Shown here one piece after another: positions 33,356 to 46,200 of a stretch of 64,000 nucleotides of DNA. Source of the DNA: Trichostrongylus colubriformis. Its lineage: Eukaryota > Nematoda > Chromadorea > Rhabditida > Trichostrongylidae. The translations under genes were made by a program, and so were the position numbers. The notes under the pieces are model-generated. The model saw only the letters and a program-made list of their open reading frames with translations, was not told the origin of the DNA and made no database searches. Every line of letters starts with the position of its first letter. Position 1 is the stretch's first letter. Location of the stretch: assembly GCA_963978905.1 (NCBI GenBank), contig OZ022256.1, positions 48,284,001 to 48,348,000 on the forward strand, written 5' to 3'.

Positions 33356-36300
33356 ACCGTACGTAGCTTGTTAATTGTACCCATAGTCATGCGCTTGGCT
33401 CGCTGGAATTTTGCTGAAGGTGTGATGTTAGACTTTTTCCGAGTAATTTTACCTATTCTATGGCCTCTCTACCTGTCTTTCCATCTGCACTGCTTAGCTC
33501 TTGTCCAATGGCAACTCATTGTGGTTTCTCTCGAGCCCGTCGTTTTTAGAGTCGTCTTTGCAGTAAATCTCTGCCACTGAATTGGTATGCGCTCCATCAC
33601 CGCTGGTGCTCTCAAGCTCTCTATTCCTCATTGCCATTTGTTTAGGGGAAGAGCACATTTATCTTCTCCCGGGTGCGATCCTTCACTGGTGCTAATGTCA
33701 TCATGCAGGAGAAAACATTAACAGCTAGGTCCCGCCCCAAGCATTGCATGAACCTTGTAAGCATTTAAAGCTGCTTCGGTTTGCTACGGATGTCAAAGAG
33801 GTGGACTGTTGTGGTTGAGGTGAATTCAGAGTTGACATTCCAGAGGGTACACAACAATCCTGGGAGCACATCGGTTTCCCTTCTTCATATTCTTTTGGTC
33901 CAAATTTCGCTTTTTTTCTGAAGATTTTCTTAAACCAAGCGTATAGAGGGGGAGGAGGGAGCTCATGGTTCAAGCGCTATGTAATGCAATTATTGTTTCC
34001 AGCCCTTTAACTAAATGCATTTATTTTTCCCTAAATTAGTCTGGTCAAGCATTGTATATGGAAAATTTTGAAGGAATACGACCCCACCCCATAACAGACG
34101 TTATTGATATGCCAGGGCTGGAGAAAGCTCGTAACCTGAAAGTTATATTCTTCTTGTCACTTGGCCAGAAATTTAGTTATCGATCCTTGATTTTTTAGTA
34201 ACCTTGCTTACCTTTGAAAATTATCAATAACAGGAGGTCGTTGAGGATTCTCGAGCAATTTTTTGTCCTGATTTTTGCCCTCCACTAAACCAAAATCGGT
34301 TCCCCTCTCTTTGGAGATTCCTCGACCCTTGCCTAAACACGGCTCCGAACATTCCTTTCTTCAGACAAATCTCTGCATATTAAAGCTTTACTGTTCACAC
34401 GACTCTCCATATTTTATTTCAAAAGTCATGTGAAGGTGTGATGTTCAAAGCGTGGGTTGCGTACGGTTGATTAGCATCATTACAAATACGGTGAAAACCT
34501 ACAACAGGTAAATTACGCAAGCCTGATTTGCGCAAGGGATAGTGTTTCTTGTGGGCAGTCAAAGCATCATGGAGCTGGTTATAAAGCGTGATCTCATCCA
34601 ACCTCGTTGACCATTTATCTCTCGATCACTAGCGTAAACTGGTCCCTTCTGTGTTCAAATCATCTACGATGGAGATCAGCGACGAACGGAAGGGTTAGGG
34701 GGTCCGTTGCCCCGCCGCATGCCTCTGTCGGTTTAGCTCCAGTGGCAACCTCCGTTTTTCTCAACATTATGGCTTCTGGTAAATTTGATTTCCGTAGCCA
34801 TGTCAACCAACAGCTAAGAAATTTTCCTTGAAAGCTTTTGTAGTCTTCACGACGCACGAAGGTGTAGAGCCCTTGCCCCCTCTTTCGCTTTGAACATTCG
34901 TGGCATTCAAATTCCAAAATCTCATCGAAGTTTCCTGTCCGTAAATGACTTTGTTAACATAGCTAGGACGATCACTGATTCGTAGGATGATTTTTGCCAC
35001 ATTTCTCCGCTATTTTTTGGTGCTACCAGGAACATCTGTGAAGATTTTTGCGCTATTTTCTCCGCAAATCAGAAACACCTGTGAGTGCGATTCGCGGAGA
35101 GGCACCAAATACAATTTAACAGTTTCTTTGAATTATTCCAGTGTCTAACTTTGCGACAATGACCATTTCTTAGAAGGCCTTTGAATGCTTCCTCTCCACG
35201 GGTGTCGTTCGTACTCCAGCGTCTACAACGAGGCTATGAAAATCATTATCATTATGGACTAATTTCAATTACATCTTTTGTTTTACTCTTCTCATTTTGA
35301 ATATCTATTTTCGAATTTTTTGAAGCTTCGAATATTTTATATATCTCGATGTATCAATGTGTATAATTATAAATAACGAAATATTTTTAATAGTTAAGGT
35401 TGAATTGTTGGTAGACAGGGTAGATTGTCATAAAATGAAAAATGTTTTTTCGGATGAAAAATGAAAAATTAATTTTTTCCTTTGGCCTATAATATTCAAT
35501 TTTCGCTGTATTACCTCATCCAGGGCCTATGTCTTACGTTCAGGCGCATTCCTTTGTCGATTGCTCCTAATAACTACGTGTTCGCGTTTTTTTTCCTTCG
35601 TGTCGCCTTCCCTCCTAGGCAACTCCTTTCCTAGTTGCATCTCATTTTTCCATCCGCTTTCCACAGATGCAAGGGTGCATGTGTTTTTTCGCATGCCGAT
35701 CACAGCAGCGAGCGAATTGGTCGTCGGGGAAACACCTGATCTTCGAAAATTCTGCCCGTTTTCGCTTCTTCTCTTCGGCGATGTTGTTTTTGCTCGTCGC
35801 CGCGTCATCCCGATATCGGTCATATCTCGTTGTGACTGTCTTTCATCGTCATTTCTGCTGCAATGTACAAAATCGCATGATTCGTATGTTCTCCATTATG
35901 GCTCATCCCCGTTCCCCCGCCATTTCCATTCTTATGTCGTTTCGCGGAGGCGATCTGCCTATCATGTCATGGGGTGGGGGGGGGGGCGTTAGTATGTATT
36001 ATGCGTGATTGAATTGTTAATTGCTTTTGCTTTTTAAGGTGTCTATTAGCAAGTAACAGTGAATTCTCTCTATTTCGTTTATCAATGAATTGAATCAGCT
36101 GAATGGTGGAAGTGGTTCTGTAATGCATGTGACTATTCTTTTTGCAAAATTTTATCACTTCATAATTCCTATGGATGGTTGTGCAATACTGCATCGTAAT
36201 TATTGGCGGCAACCATTTTATATTGGTTTTTCTTGATTCATATAACCTTGATAAAAGTGGTTCCCAATTTGGATAAATTTCGAGAGAGCCAGTGGCTGAA

Positions 36301-37644
36301 CGGGGATTGTAGAAAAGTTACAGTATGTTATGAAACTTTATATATAGAGTATGATAATCGCATTATAGTAAATTCCGGTTGACGTCAATAGCTGGGAAAT
36401 CGTTGCCGCTTGAACGCCTGTGTAATTATTTATGTTAATTGGTTACCGGGCACAGCCACGACACCTCTGCACCTGCCCTTCCCTTGCCAAAGGCTATTTT
36501 AGGCGCTTGGACTTTTTGTTATTGCTAAAGTTAATTTGCCTTGCTTTTGAGTTCATTGTTGCCATAAGAATAGTTAGCTTCTCTTGTCCAAGGCATTTCC
36601 GCTGAAGTATTGAATTCTGTGAGGTCATTCTTTGTTAGCGGTTGGGGTGGAAGGCTTGGCTGGCCTTAGCGGACCCTTTAGGCGAGGCGAGATGCCACCA
36701 GGAACTGTGGCTGTTAAACTCGTTCAACGAGGAGATGTGGATAGAAATCCTGCCACCCATCGAACTAGATCACTTATTGTTTTCAGGAATTTTTGCAAAA
36801 ACGATTTTTCAGTAAAAGGAATTATGTGTCTATTTTAAAAAAGGTATGCTCTTAAATAGTTACTATCAGGTTGCCAAAGGGAATGTAGAAGTGAAATAGT
36901 CATCAGTTTGAATATAATACATATCAGTGCGTGTTATAAATGGTGCAATCCATTATTATTACTAAAGTATCACAGCAGTCTAATTGAGTAAATGATTGCC
37001 GTAAAAGAGTGTGAGAGCGTAGACCATGATGAAATGTAGTTTGATTTTTCCTTTTGTTTACCGAAAAAATCCGTCAGGCCTAATCCGAGGATTTTCCGTG
37101 CTCCATGATATTTACATGCACTTTTAATCTGCATCAAAAACATTTTATATCCCTCGTTGAGTACGTTAATGAGCAAGGATAGTCATATTTACATGAATCC
37201 TTTCGCCTATAAATACCTACCATCGCTGTCGGGTTGCCGGAGGGAGTTTTGCCGTTCTTTCTTAGTTTTCTTGTGCTTGTACGTTTTGTGGCTCCAAAAA
37301 GAGTTGTCGTTCTTCTCCTTCCCACTCTTGCACTCTCAAAGCTAATTTTATTTCCTTCTTAATTAGAAAGAGGATTAGTATCTATAAATTCCGGATCTTT
37401 TACATGAAAAGAGTGGTTCGTTTCGCCTCATTCTCAGACGAACAACTGGATTTCGTCAACCCTTGAGGCTTTTCTGTGAGAGGAGAGATGGCAAAATATG
37501 AGAATTCCGGATAAAATAAACCTTTGTAGATCCAGAGCTTGTTGAATGCACTTGTTGTGATCAACGGTGAAATATGAGGGTACAGCCACTACGTGCCCTT
37601 TAGTAACGAGTAAGATCACGCCTGAGTAGCTTTGAGTGGGTACT
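33356..37644. other. No supported gene over 4.3 kb
   Basis: Only unsupported frames (for example 143 codons at 35561-35992 on +). An 11 G run is at 35976-35986. AT-rich from 35260 to 35520. Confidence 0.4.
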
Positions 37645-37652
37645 GCGTGTAC

Positions 37653-38713
37653 GGGAGGGGGGCTTTAGTCAGGATTGACCTTCCGCGACTCCTGCCTCGC
37701 ACCTTCCCTAATTACTTCGCACCTCTCCGAATGCGCCCAAGGGATAACCTTCCTAATTGCCTTCGCTTACGTCAAGATCCACAGCGAAAGGAACAGAGCA
37801 GGGAATTAAGCTGGGATAAAGACAGATTTGCAGAATTGATCGGAATTAGTAAGAATTCATGAAAGAAAGAGAGACAGGTTAAAATGAGAAAAAAGGAACA
37901 GTGTGTCTGAAATGGAAAAGAACTAATTGAGCAATATCGGCCTCTTCTAGAAGCCAAATAAAAGGGGACCAGCTTGTATTCATGAGGAGTAATTCTGATA
38001 GTTTTCTGGTTTTATGATCGCCAAGTCTAAAAACGTTAGTGAAAAACAGGGTACTTTCTATTTACGTGAGTGAGCGAAGATTTTGGGAGCAATGGCAGTT
38101 TGCAATCGCCTAAAAGCAGGGCATGTCTTCTCGCACTTTTCTTTGACACCTTTTCTCTTTTTCAAGGGCCTTACACCTTCGTAGGTCACATGAGTAGGTC
38201 TAAAAGCAGGTGGACAAGAGTAACATAGCACGATTCCGTGTCTGTTTTGCATGAGCCTGCTTTCCAATGTATCCTGCGCAACCTTTACCATTGATCCTTT
38301 ATTTCTACATTCTCGGTGGACAATATTCCGGCCGACAGCTGGTTCATAAGCACTGCACAACCACCCGTTCCACACTTTACATGGGTTCTAACGCGCCTGT
38401 GTTCAGTCCCTACACGACACCAGAAACTTCTCAGTCATTTAATAAAACTAATAATTCTATATAATAACTAGAACTTCTATGTAACTTCGAATATGAATTT
38501 TTCTGCTTCATGATTCCATTCAACGTATACATTCCATTTTGCTGATGTTATAAAGATGTTAATTAGTCATTTAGTTGATGAATCGATGAAGACAGCCAGA
38601 TCGGCCAATTAAGCGAGGTCATCCCTTGGGCGAATTCGCAGAGGTGCGAAGTAATTAGGGAAGGTGCGAGGCGGGAGTCGTGGGAGGTCAATCCTGACTA
38701 AAGCCCCCCTCCC
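37653..38713. mobile_element. hAT-like TIR element, 8 bp target duplication
   Basis: About 110-120 bp at each end are inverted copies, starting GGGAGGGGGGCTTTAGTCAG. GCGTGTAC is repeated exactly at 37645-37652 and 38714-38721. The interior (about 820 bp) has only a 105-codon frame on - (38375-38058), with several cysteines but no transposase motif, so it is probably non-autonomous. An 8 bp duplication fits hAT or P-type elements; hAT is the more common. Confidence 0.85.
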
Positions 38714-38721
38714 GCGTGTAC

Positions 38722-39484
38722 TAAGGTTCCTATAGTGAAACATTTTCGATAGTGTGTGGGTCACTTGTGGCGATATATCTGAAGGATACGACTCCCAGTG
38801 CCATGGGCCCTCTTTCGCACCCCATGTTTTCGTTGAAATACTCTTTGCATCCCCGTATGCCGGCATTTGTTCACTTCGCGTTGTTGTCACTTCAAATTAT
38901 CCAAAGGATACTACGCCTCACTTTCTATTGCGGTCGCCATCCGTCAGTGTAACACGGAACCCTAGCCCTATCGCATGAATTCCATCTGTACTGAGCCTGC
39001 TCCATGCCATAATCTCAAATGGGTCTTGTGCCCTCCGCTGAAATGCAGTTAATTTCCACGTATGCCAGCCGCTGATCACGATGGTGTTTGCTTTGAATCC
39101 GAAATTCGCACATTTCGTAACCTCCCTGCTTCTATTTCGACATTCTGTCGTCATCATGCGGCTTTTAGGGTTATTTACGAGCGCTATGAAGCTTATTACG
39201 ATGTTTTCTTATTCCCAGAATTACTGAGGAAATCATCGGATTAGTCACATGGGTAAATCATTAATGACCTCAATAAAGCCTTAATCCGAATAATAATTTG
39301 CTTCATTTTCTTTGAATTGTGATCAGTTGTACGTTTGTTGACAGGGACACATTGAACTTATTTTGACCTTTCCGCTCCCACCCAGTTCCGTTCCTATTCA
39401 GTTATCCATTTGTCCTGTTGTTCACAAGCTACGGTGGCTGGTTGATGCATTCTTCTAGTAGGCCATTGACCGACGCCCATCTTA
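38722..39484. other. No supported gene
   Basis: Overlapping frames on both strands without motif. Confidence 0.4.
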
Positions 39485-39591
39485 GGCTGCGGTCAGGCAT
39501 TGCGATTCTGCGATCTTGCGACTTTGCGATATCGCGGGTACGCACACGATGTTACTGCATGCTCACAGAATCGCGAATTTTGACTGCGGTC
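39485..39591. repeat. MITE family B, copy 3
   Basis: Ends GGCTGCGGTCA and TGACTGCGGTC, flanked by TTA and TAA; interior GCGATTCTGCGATCTTGCGA. Related to 10812, 11094 and 56577. Confidence 0.6.
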
Positions 39592-40351
39592 TAACCGATG
39601 TCTTTGATCAAAGGCTAACCGACATCGAGTGGTCACATTAGCAGAGTTGACGTGGCTATTCTTCTTCTTCCTGTGCTATCTGCTCCGTTATTAATCCCAA
39701 TGGATTTAAGTACCAGGAAGTTTATGATAAGTGCTCTTTTGATGGTGAATGCATTGCGGATAGCGCTAATCTGATGTAATTCACGCCATCTCCCATCGGT
39801 CCTTCTATCCGTTTTAGTCCACACGTTTTCAGTCTTCATTCTGAGCGTAGCCCAGCAAAGAGTGATTTGAAGTTGGAAATAATTAGCTGTTTTATTTGGT
39901 GAAAAAAAAACATACGAATAGTCTTCTATTTTACCCCGGTTCTTAAGTAAGATTTTTATTCTCTCTGAGTCTGGCACCAATTCACATACATCACAACGAC
40001 TATAAGTTTAGTGGGATCAGATTAGCATTCCTGTGCTCTGATCCCTGGACCGTTCTAGTAGGAACGGCGCTATTGTCGATACATCGTTCCTGCTTACTTT
40101 TCTAGTAGGTGGAGTGTGTAAAAATCCGAGAGCATATCGAGCTCGTTAGGTTCTTCTTCTTTTAGACTCTTTTGTGCCGTTATCGTCAGAGCCTTTTAGA
40201 CAGTCATCTTGTCTGTCTCCTATGGATGGACTTTAGGTTAATTTAACTTTCTCGACTAGTGTTCAGACGTCTTCTTGGAATATCTAAATGCAATAATCAC
40301 TTCCTGTTTTCCTTTAGTGAGCATGGGAGCGGAAAGAACATGTGGACACGT
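39592..40351. other. No feature seen
   Basis: No exon or repeat recognised. Confidence 0.4.
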
Positions 40352-40410
40352 GCGTTAGGCGTGCTTCGTTGGGCTGGATGGAACGCCCAATGGCGGAGCA
40401 CGCCTAGTGC
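40352..40410. repeat. 59 bp hairpin
   Basis: GCGTTAGGCGTGCTTCGTTG at the left faces TGGCGGAGCACGCCTAGTGC at the right, an imperfect stem of about 22 bp with GGATGGAA in the loop. Confidence 0.55.
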
Positions 40411-41824
40411 ACGGTGCCAGTGGCGGCCACATCTGGACTCTTTTATTTTTACCCTTTCGTCAATTAGATAGTTTTCAAGAATATCGCGCATTTTCTTGTT
40501 CAAACAGCAGTCGGTTGTCTTCTTTCGCTCATGTCATACTCGCTGATAAGACGTCCGGTTTAGTGTTCCAGATCTTTCCAAATATAGTCACAGCAGTAAT
40601 AGAAAACAAAGCACTCTGTAGGCTGAATGTTCATTAATATACGGGAAGGAAATTCTTTTCCAAGGAGAAAGGCTCGCTAGCTGCCGGAAATTGACAGGAA
40701 AAAATATTGCGGCAAATATTGTGCGATAGCATGTCATTGCTGACGAAGAAAATGAAAAGGCCTATTTCTGTCTACACGCTACGGTCTTGTTCCTCCTTCC
40801 TTTGCCACCCTGCCTCACGATTTTGTGCTTGCGAATTTGCGATTTTGGAGGATTTAGGAGCAGAGGAACTGATTGGGGGCATGAATGTCTGCACGAGGGA
40901 GTGACTTCGAACCTTGAAAAATCGCAGGACCTCTACATGAACACTCTTCCACCCTTGGAACAAGAACAAATTTTTTCCGAGCTCAGTGTATTGGGACTTA
41001 CGTGCCTCTCTTTTCCGTTTGAAACCCGCTATTCGCTTGTGCCAAAAAAATTCTTGTGAGAAGTTTACACAGGAATTCGGGCTCAATTATTGCTGTGTCA
41101 ATGCAGATATCCTTTTCCTTTTTTTATCGATGTGCTCTCTTGTCTTTATGGTCCATAGGCCAGTTGCGCCTCTGTTTCATCGAGACGGCAGGCCTAAAAA
41201 GACTTTAGCCGCCATTCACTCCATGGTGTTCGTGGTTGCGATGAGGGTTCTTTGCGGTGTGCTCCGGTTCCTCGTTTTTTGTTCCGTCTTTCCCCATTTC
41301 AGGCCGGTTCCATTTTTCATCTGAAAGCATCGGAGCTTCCATGCTGGTCTTATTCTTTCTAGCGGTGATACCGCGTCGTTAAAGGGTCCGCACCTTTTGT
41401 GATGCATTGCCATTCCTTTCTGTCTAGAGGATCCTGCGGTAGCGCCATTTGTAAGCCATCTCGGGTTCACTGGAATTATGTCGAAGCTTTTAGGCACCAT
41501 GGTATAAAATTTGTAGGAGGTTTTATCTTCAAATGAAGGGTAGGAATATACGATTTGTCCGGAATTCACAATTCTCTATAGATTATATTATAATCACACA
41601 ATAGGGTACAATAGATTCTTTTACGTCACGCTTCCGCTGAATTAAAAAGTTTTCATGAGAATTTGATTTCGAGAAAATTGGTTTAAGTAGGTAGGCGAGC
41701 AGGTGGAAATTCCTGACTTGATTCACAGAACTTGTCGTCAATTGTGGTACATTCATGATGAGTCATAGTGTCAACAGTAGTACGTGCACTTCGCCACACT
41801 TATCCATCCCACCCATTTGAGGTG
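40411..41824. other. No supported gene
   Basis: Frames up to 117 codons on both strands near 41000-41570 lack motif or splice support. Confidence 0.4.
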
Positions 41825-41833
41825 CAATAAAAG

Positions 41834-42057
41834 GGGTGACGGTTGGGACACACGAATCTAGGCCGTGACCCTGTGACAGCCTCTGGCCTTTGCCCTGTGA
41901 CATGAATAATTCAGACAATTTGACTATACAACGGAACAGACTTGCAAGGAGGACACAATTTACATGAACAAATTGTCTGAATTATTTAAGGCTTAGGTCA
42001 AAGGCCACAGGCTGTTACAGGGTCACGGCCTAGATTCGTGTGTCCCAACCTACACCC
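41834..42057. mobile_element. MITE family A, copy 2, 9 bp target duplication
   Basis: 224 bp; starts GGGTGACGGTTGGGACACAC and ends CCCAACCTACACCC. CAATAAAAG is repeated at 41825-41833 and 42058-42066. Closely similar to 15279-15500 throughout, including the inner CAGACAATTTG/CAAATTGTCTG inverted pair. Confidence 0.88.
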
Positions 42058-42066
42058 CAATAAAAG

Positions 42067-43185
42067 ATCGGCGGCAATCGCGCGATTGTAATGGGTTATC
42101 ACTTGTTTGGTTAGTTTTCGGAAAATAGCTCGTTATGGTTACTGTACTCACTTACCAATCATCGACTGTTTTTTCTTCTTTTTCGGAGTGTCTTCTTGTT
42201 GTTTTGTGTTGTGTCCAGTTTCCCCTTCTAGGTCCACTTATAGTATATAAATAAATTAATAAGTGAAATGACCATCAATGAAATGGGCACGTCGAAAACC
42301 TTGTTCTCATATGTGGGGGGAAGTTTTTTTGAGATCCGGTCTGGATGATGCCACTAGAACTGTTCTGCTGCCTTAATAATCCTGCCATTGCTATATTGCT
42401 TTCTCGATGGAAGTGTATGCATTAGTAATACCTCATCTCGATCCTTGGGTTGGTAAGTGGAAAGAGGCCCCGTTAACAGTGACACGACTCACGGATCAAC
42501 CTTGTTAGAGCATTTTGCGTGCTGAATTCGGTGCATTTAGTCTTACCATTATATGCATTTGTTAGGAGAAATGTGGGGTATCCAATGACCCATATTGGCT
42601 CAAGGAGCTGGTCCACGCCGGACCTAATGTTTCAGCTTTTACCGTTTGAAGTAAAGAAGTAAATGTGATAACTAACTAAGTTAGTAAATTTAATGAATGT
42701 AATAAATAGGTAATAGAATCATAAGAGGTATGATACAAGTGTATAATATAGGTATAATAAGGCAATGAATCAATATATTGATTAAACAAAACATGTACCA
42801 CTATATGCTATATAAATAGAAAACGAAACAAGGATCTTTGTCTGTTATCTCAACACAGCAAAAATTCAGCAGCCAAGAAATCAAAGAAATCCATGCCTTT
42901 TCCTGTCTCCCATTTTTCCGAGAACTTGAAAATGGAAACTGATCTATGCGACTGTCAGATCTCTTCTTGTCCTTTTTCCTCTATAACCACCACTCGTCGT
43001 AGCTCTCAAATTTCGTTCCCTCAAGCCTTTCGCTGAAAAAAGCGTCTGCTGAACATCTCATCGTTTTTTTTCAAATTTTCGATAGCATTCTGAGCTCGTT
43101 GTGTTCGCGTTCTGCGTCTGCTAGTTGACTTCTAAATCGTGTGCTCTTGAAAAGTTCGAGGCTGTGGCTTAAATGCAATCAAACG
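42067..43185. other. No gene seen; upstream region of the GSKIP gene
   Basis: AT-rich to about 42830, then mixed sequence that should hold the promoter and outron of the gene at 43217. No TATA or other element can be fixed. Confidence 0.4.
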
Positions 43186-43193
43186 AATTTCAG
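43186..43193 (+). promoter_or_regulatory. Probable SL trans-splice acceptor before the GSKIP start
   Basis: AATTTCAG ends at 43193, 23 bases before the ATG at 43217, with no upstream ATG-bearing exon visible. In nematodes such a site is usually joined to a spliced leader. Confidence 0.5.
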
Positions 43194-43216
43194 ATAATCG
43201 AAATCTTCTAAAAACT

Positions 43217-46200
43217 ATGTCGCGTTCACGTTCGCCATGTGGCTCAACTCCACCGACACCCAGTCAATCACCAGTGCCACAAAAGGCCGGATATCAGTCA
43301 CCACCATGTATTTGTGGTTCAGTACCGTTGGTGTCTTTGTCGGCAAATACTCTTGCTGATTCACTTGGAGTTTCGCCACTCTACAAACAACAAGAGTATG
43401 TTTTACTTTTGTTTGGTGATTTTTTTCTTGAACGACGCTACCACGGTATTAAAAAACTAGTTGTCTAGAGGGCATGTTTTTCCCGGAGAAAACCGATTGT
43501 TGCCATGCCCACAATAAACATACCATAGAGCTCCAACGTCACGAAGCTGATTAGTTGTTAAGGCGTTTTCAATTACTTTTATTGGAGTAGTGCTTATGGA
43601 GTAGAAGAAAACAGCACGTGGTCAAAATGGCGCTGATTGACTTAGGGTTGTACGGGTGCGTGCCATTAAGGCAGAAAATTCGCGTTGCGGCGCCCAGCAT
43701 GCGACGCGATGGTGCGAGAGAAGTGCGCCCTATTGGATGGGCCTTGTGGCGGTAATGGTGCTTTACTACTTATTCGAGGCGTGATCGCTCCAGGACCCAA
43801 CTGGCATGCCGTTCACACCTCGCATCTTTTCGTCACGCGTCATATACTGCCACGCAAATTTTCTGTCCTAATGAGCCACACCCAGGGTTATATGGTACCT
43901 TGACATGGTTTTTGGAAGAGAAAGGCTCTGAAGAGAGCCGACAGTAATGGCTGAAATGACTGAATAAATCTATGTACCTATACTCTACTACGTATGGGGA
44001 ATTTCGGAGCAAATACTTAGCAGCAAAGGAAGAAGAAGTGCTACTAAGGTAAAATTATGCTGTAGAAGTGGGTAGTTGCGATAATGGGCGATAATGGGTA
44101 ATATGATAATTTGGTAGTTGGTGATAATGAAGGATAACGAATGGATAGCAGTTGAAGATAGTAGCTTCACCTTAACAAAATTTTAAACTTTTCAGTTCTG
44201 CTCGATGGAATGCTGCAGCACAGGTGTACCATAATTCTCGTGCTCATTCACCCACTCAAGACGGGCAGTTCCAGTTCTCACCTGAAACTCTGGGAGAGAA
44301 CATGTGTGTGAACCCTCAACAGCTCGTCACAAATTTCATTCATAAGAGTTCATCAGTGAGGTGAGGCTTTAGTTGTCCCCCCCCCCCCTGAGAGTTTCCT
44401 TCTGTTGAAATTGATTTTCATCGTCAAAATGCTGTCTTTAGGACGCCGCTGTCCTTGGAGGACATCGCTAATATGAATCGAAGGCGTCACTTCCAGGTGC
44501 GTTTTGAAGTTTCACAATAAGCCCTTTGTGTCCGGATTTTTTTGCGGAGGTCATGAAAAGGCCTGAATTTTTAGTTTTGCCCTTTCTCCAGTGTCAGGTG
44601 TTCCATTATTTACGTAGGTAGCTTTTCAGGAAGGTGGCGTGATGAGAAATGAAGTTGGAGGTCCTTTGGAACTGGAAGCGATAGCTGCAGTTCATGAATT
44701 ATCGCTTGAAGTGCGAGATATCAGTGTTTCGGAAATGCTCCCAAGGACTAGTGACCTGATTTTTGTCAACGTGAAGACCCAAGAAGGTGCTGGGTTTACG
44801 TCTTGCTCTATTTATAAACTTTTTGTTTACCCAAATATGTGCAACTGGTGTAGTGGCTAGCAATGCCGCATGCAATTATCATGACCATGGGGTTGTATTT
44901 CACCTGAGTAACCAAATCTGCCATCCCTGTGTGGGAGTGGTCAGTTGGTACCGCCTGTCGCGAAAGTGCAGCGCCGCATATTCAATTCTTTATTTTTAAT
45001 CCTTGAAAGGGCTTTGAAGGTTTAAAACGGAAGTGGATGAGCTTCCTTTTTACAGTTGAAGCCGTTCCGAAAATGAAGATGTTGAAATACCTGTAAAATT
45101 ACGAGATAAATTGAAAGAGAGATAGAAGGGGAAGGGCAATTTAAGTTTCACGGAAAAGGGCAAGTGCGCTAACTCTACCGCAGCACATCGGATATTCGCA
45201 GGTATTTCTCAGTGATGTGCTGTAAAATTAATAGCCGAAATAATCTAGCTAACCTGCAATTATTCGCTGGTGTTAATTCCCTGTGAACATCCGATTTTCA
45301 TTGGTTTTTTTTTATTTTTTGTACTTGATTTCAATGCAGTGCAAAAGTCATTATCATTATGTGGGTGAGGCGAAAAAAGTGGCAATTGTTCCATTCCCGG
45401 GCTAAGATTCCGGGTCGAATCTCGTCCACGTAACCTGTCCTCTGTGCTCGCATTCAGTCACAATCACGGCTGTAGCGGAAAATGCACTCAAAGACAGCGT
45501 ATGGGGTAAATTTGGCAGTTTATGGAGTATGCTTAGCAATGTAATAGTAGATAAAGAACGAAGTAAAACGGCGGAAAACCCATGAACAGGAACTTGAACT
45601 CCCGTTCTCACTCCCCCTTTCCGTGCCCTCCTGCATCATTGTCCACTCAGGAGTAGATGCAGACGGGCAAGGGGCTAAGCCAGCTGGTCGCGAACATTGT
45701 GCGCCCTACAGCCACTGCGCTCGCACTCTTCCCGGCCTGTGCTGGGGGATCGTGATGATACTCAGAACAGCGCTTTTTCAATGCGCCTTTCGCCAACATC
45801 ACTTTTTCTGAACAGAGATTGTTATCAGAAAATATGTCTTTCCAATTCTCACTTTTTCCGTCCCAGAGAGTGCCTTTCAGAGAGTTTACGACCTTTTGCG
45901 CAAGCCATATTCTCGTCGTGTCTCGATAAAAGGATTGAAACCGAAGAAATATCTAATTTTTAACTATCTTCAATTTTTCAGGTCAACCTTACACTCTTGA
46001 GCTAACCTTGAAGGGTTGGCGTATCGCATCATCACATACGGACTGTATGAATGGAGATTATACGAAGGTGCGTTGCTAGGGTGTCGTTTTACCTATCTAG
46101 ACTCATGCTTAAGCCAATAACTTCATTATTTTCTCTTTTATCTGGACGATAGCTTCACAGTTTGAAATCCGGGGGTATTCGGGCATCTACCTAGGCTAAT

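Noticed and set aside
33122..33580. 152-codon frame on +
   Set aside because: It runs straight through the hairpin MITE at 33259-33355, has no domain and no splice context.
35561..35992. 143-codon frame on +
   Set aside because: No motif, ends in a poly-G run, overlaps another frame of similar length on the same strand.
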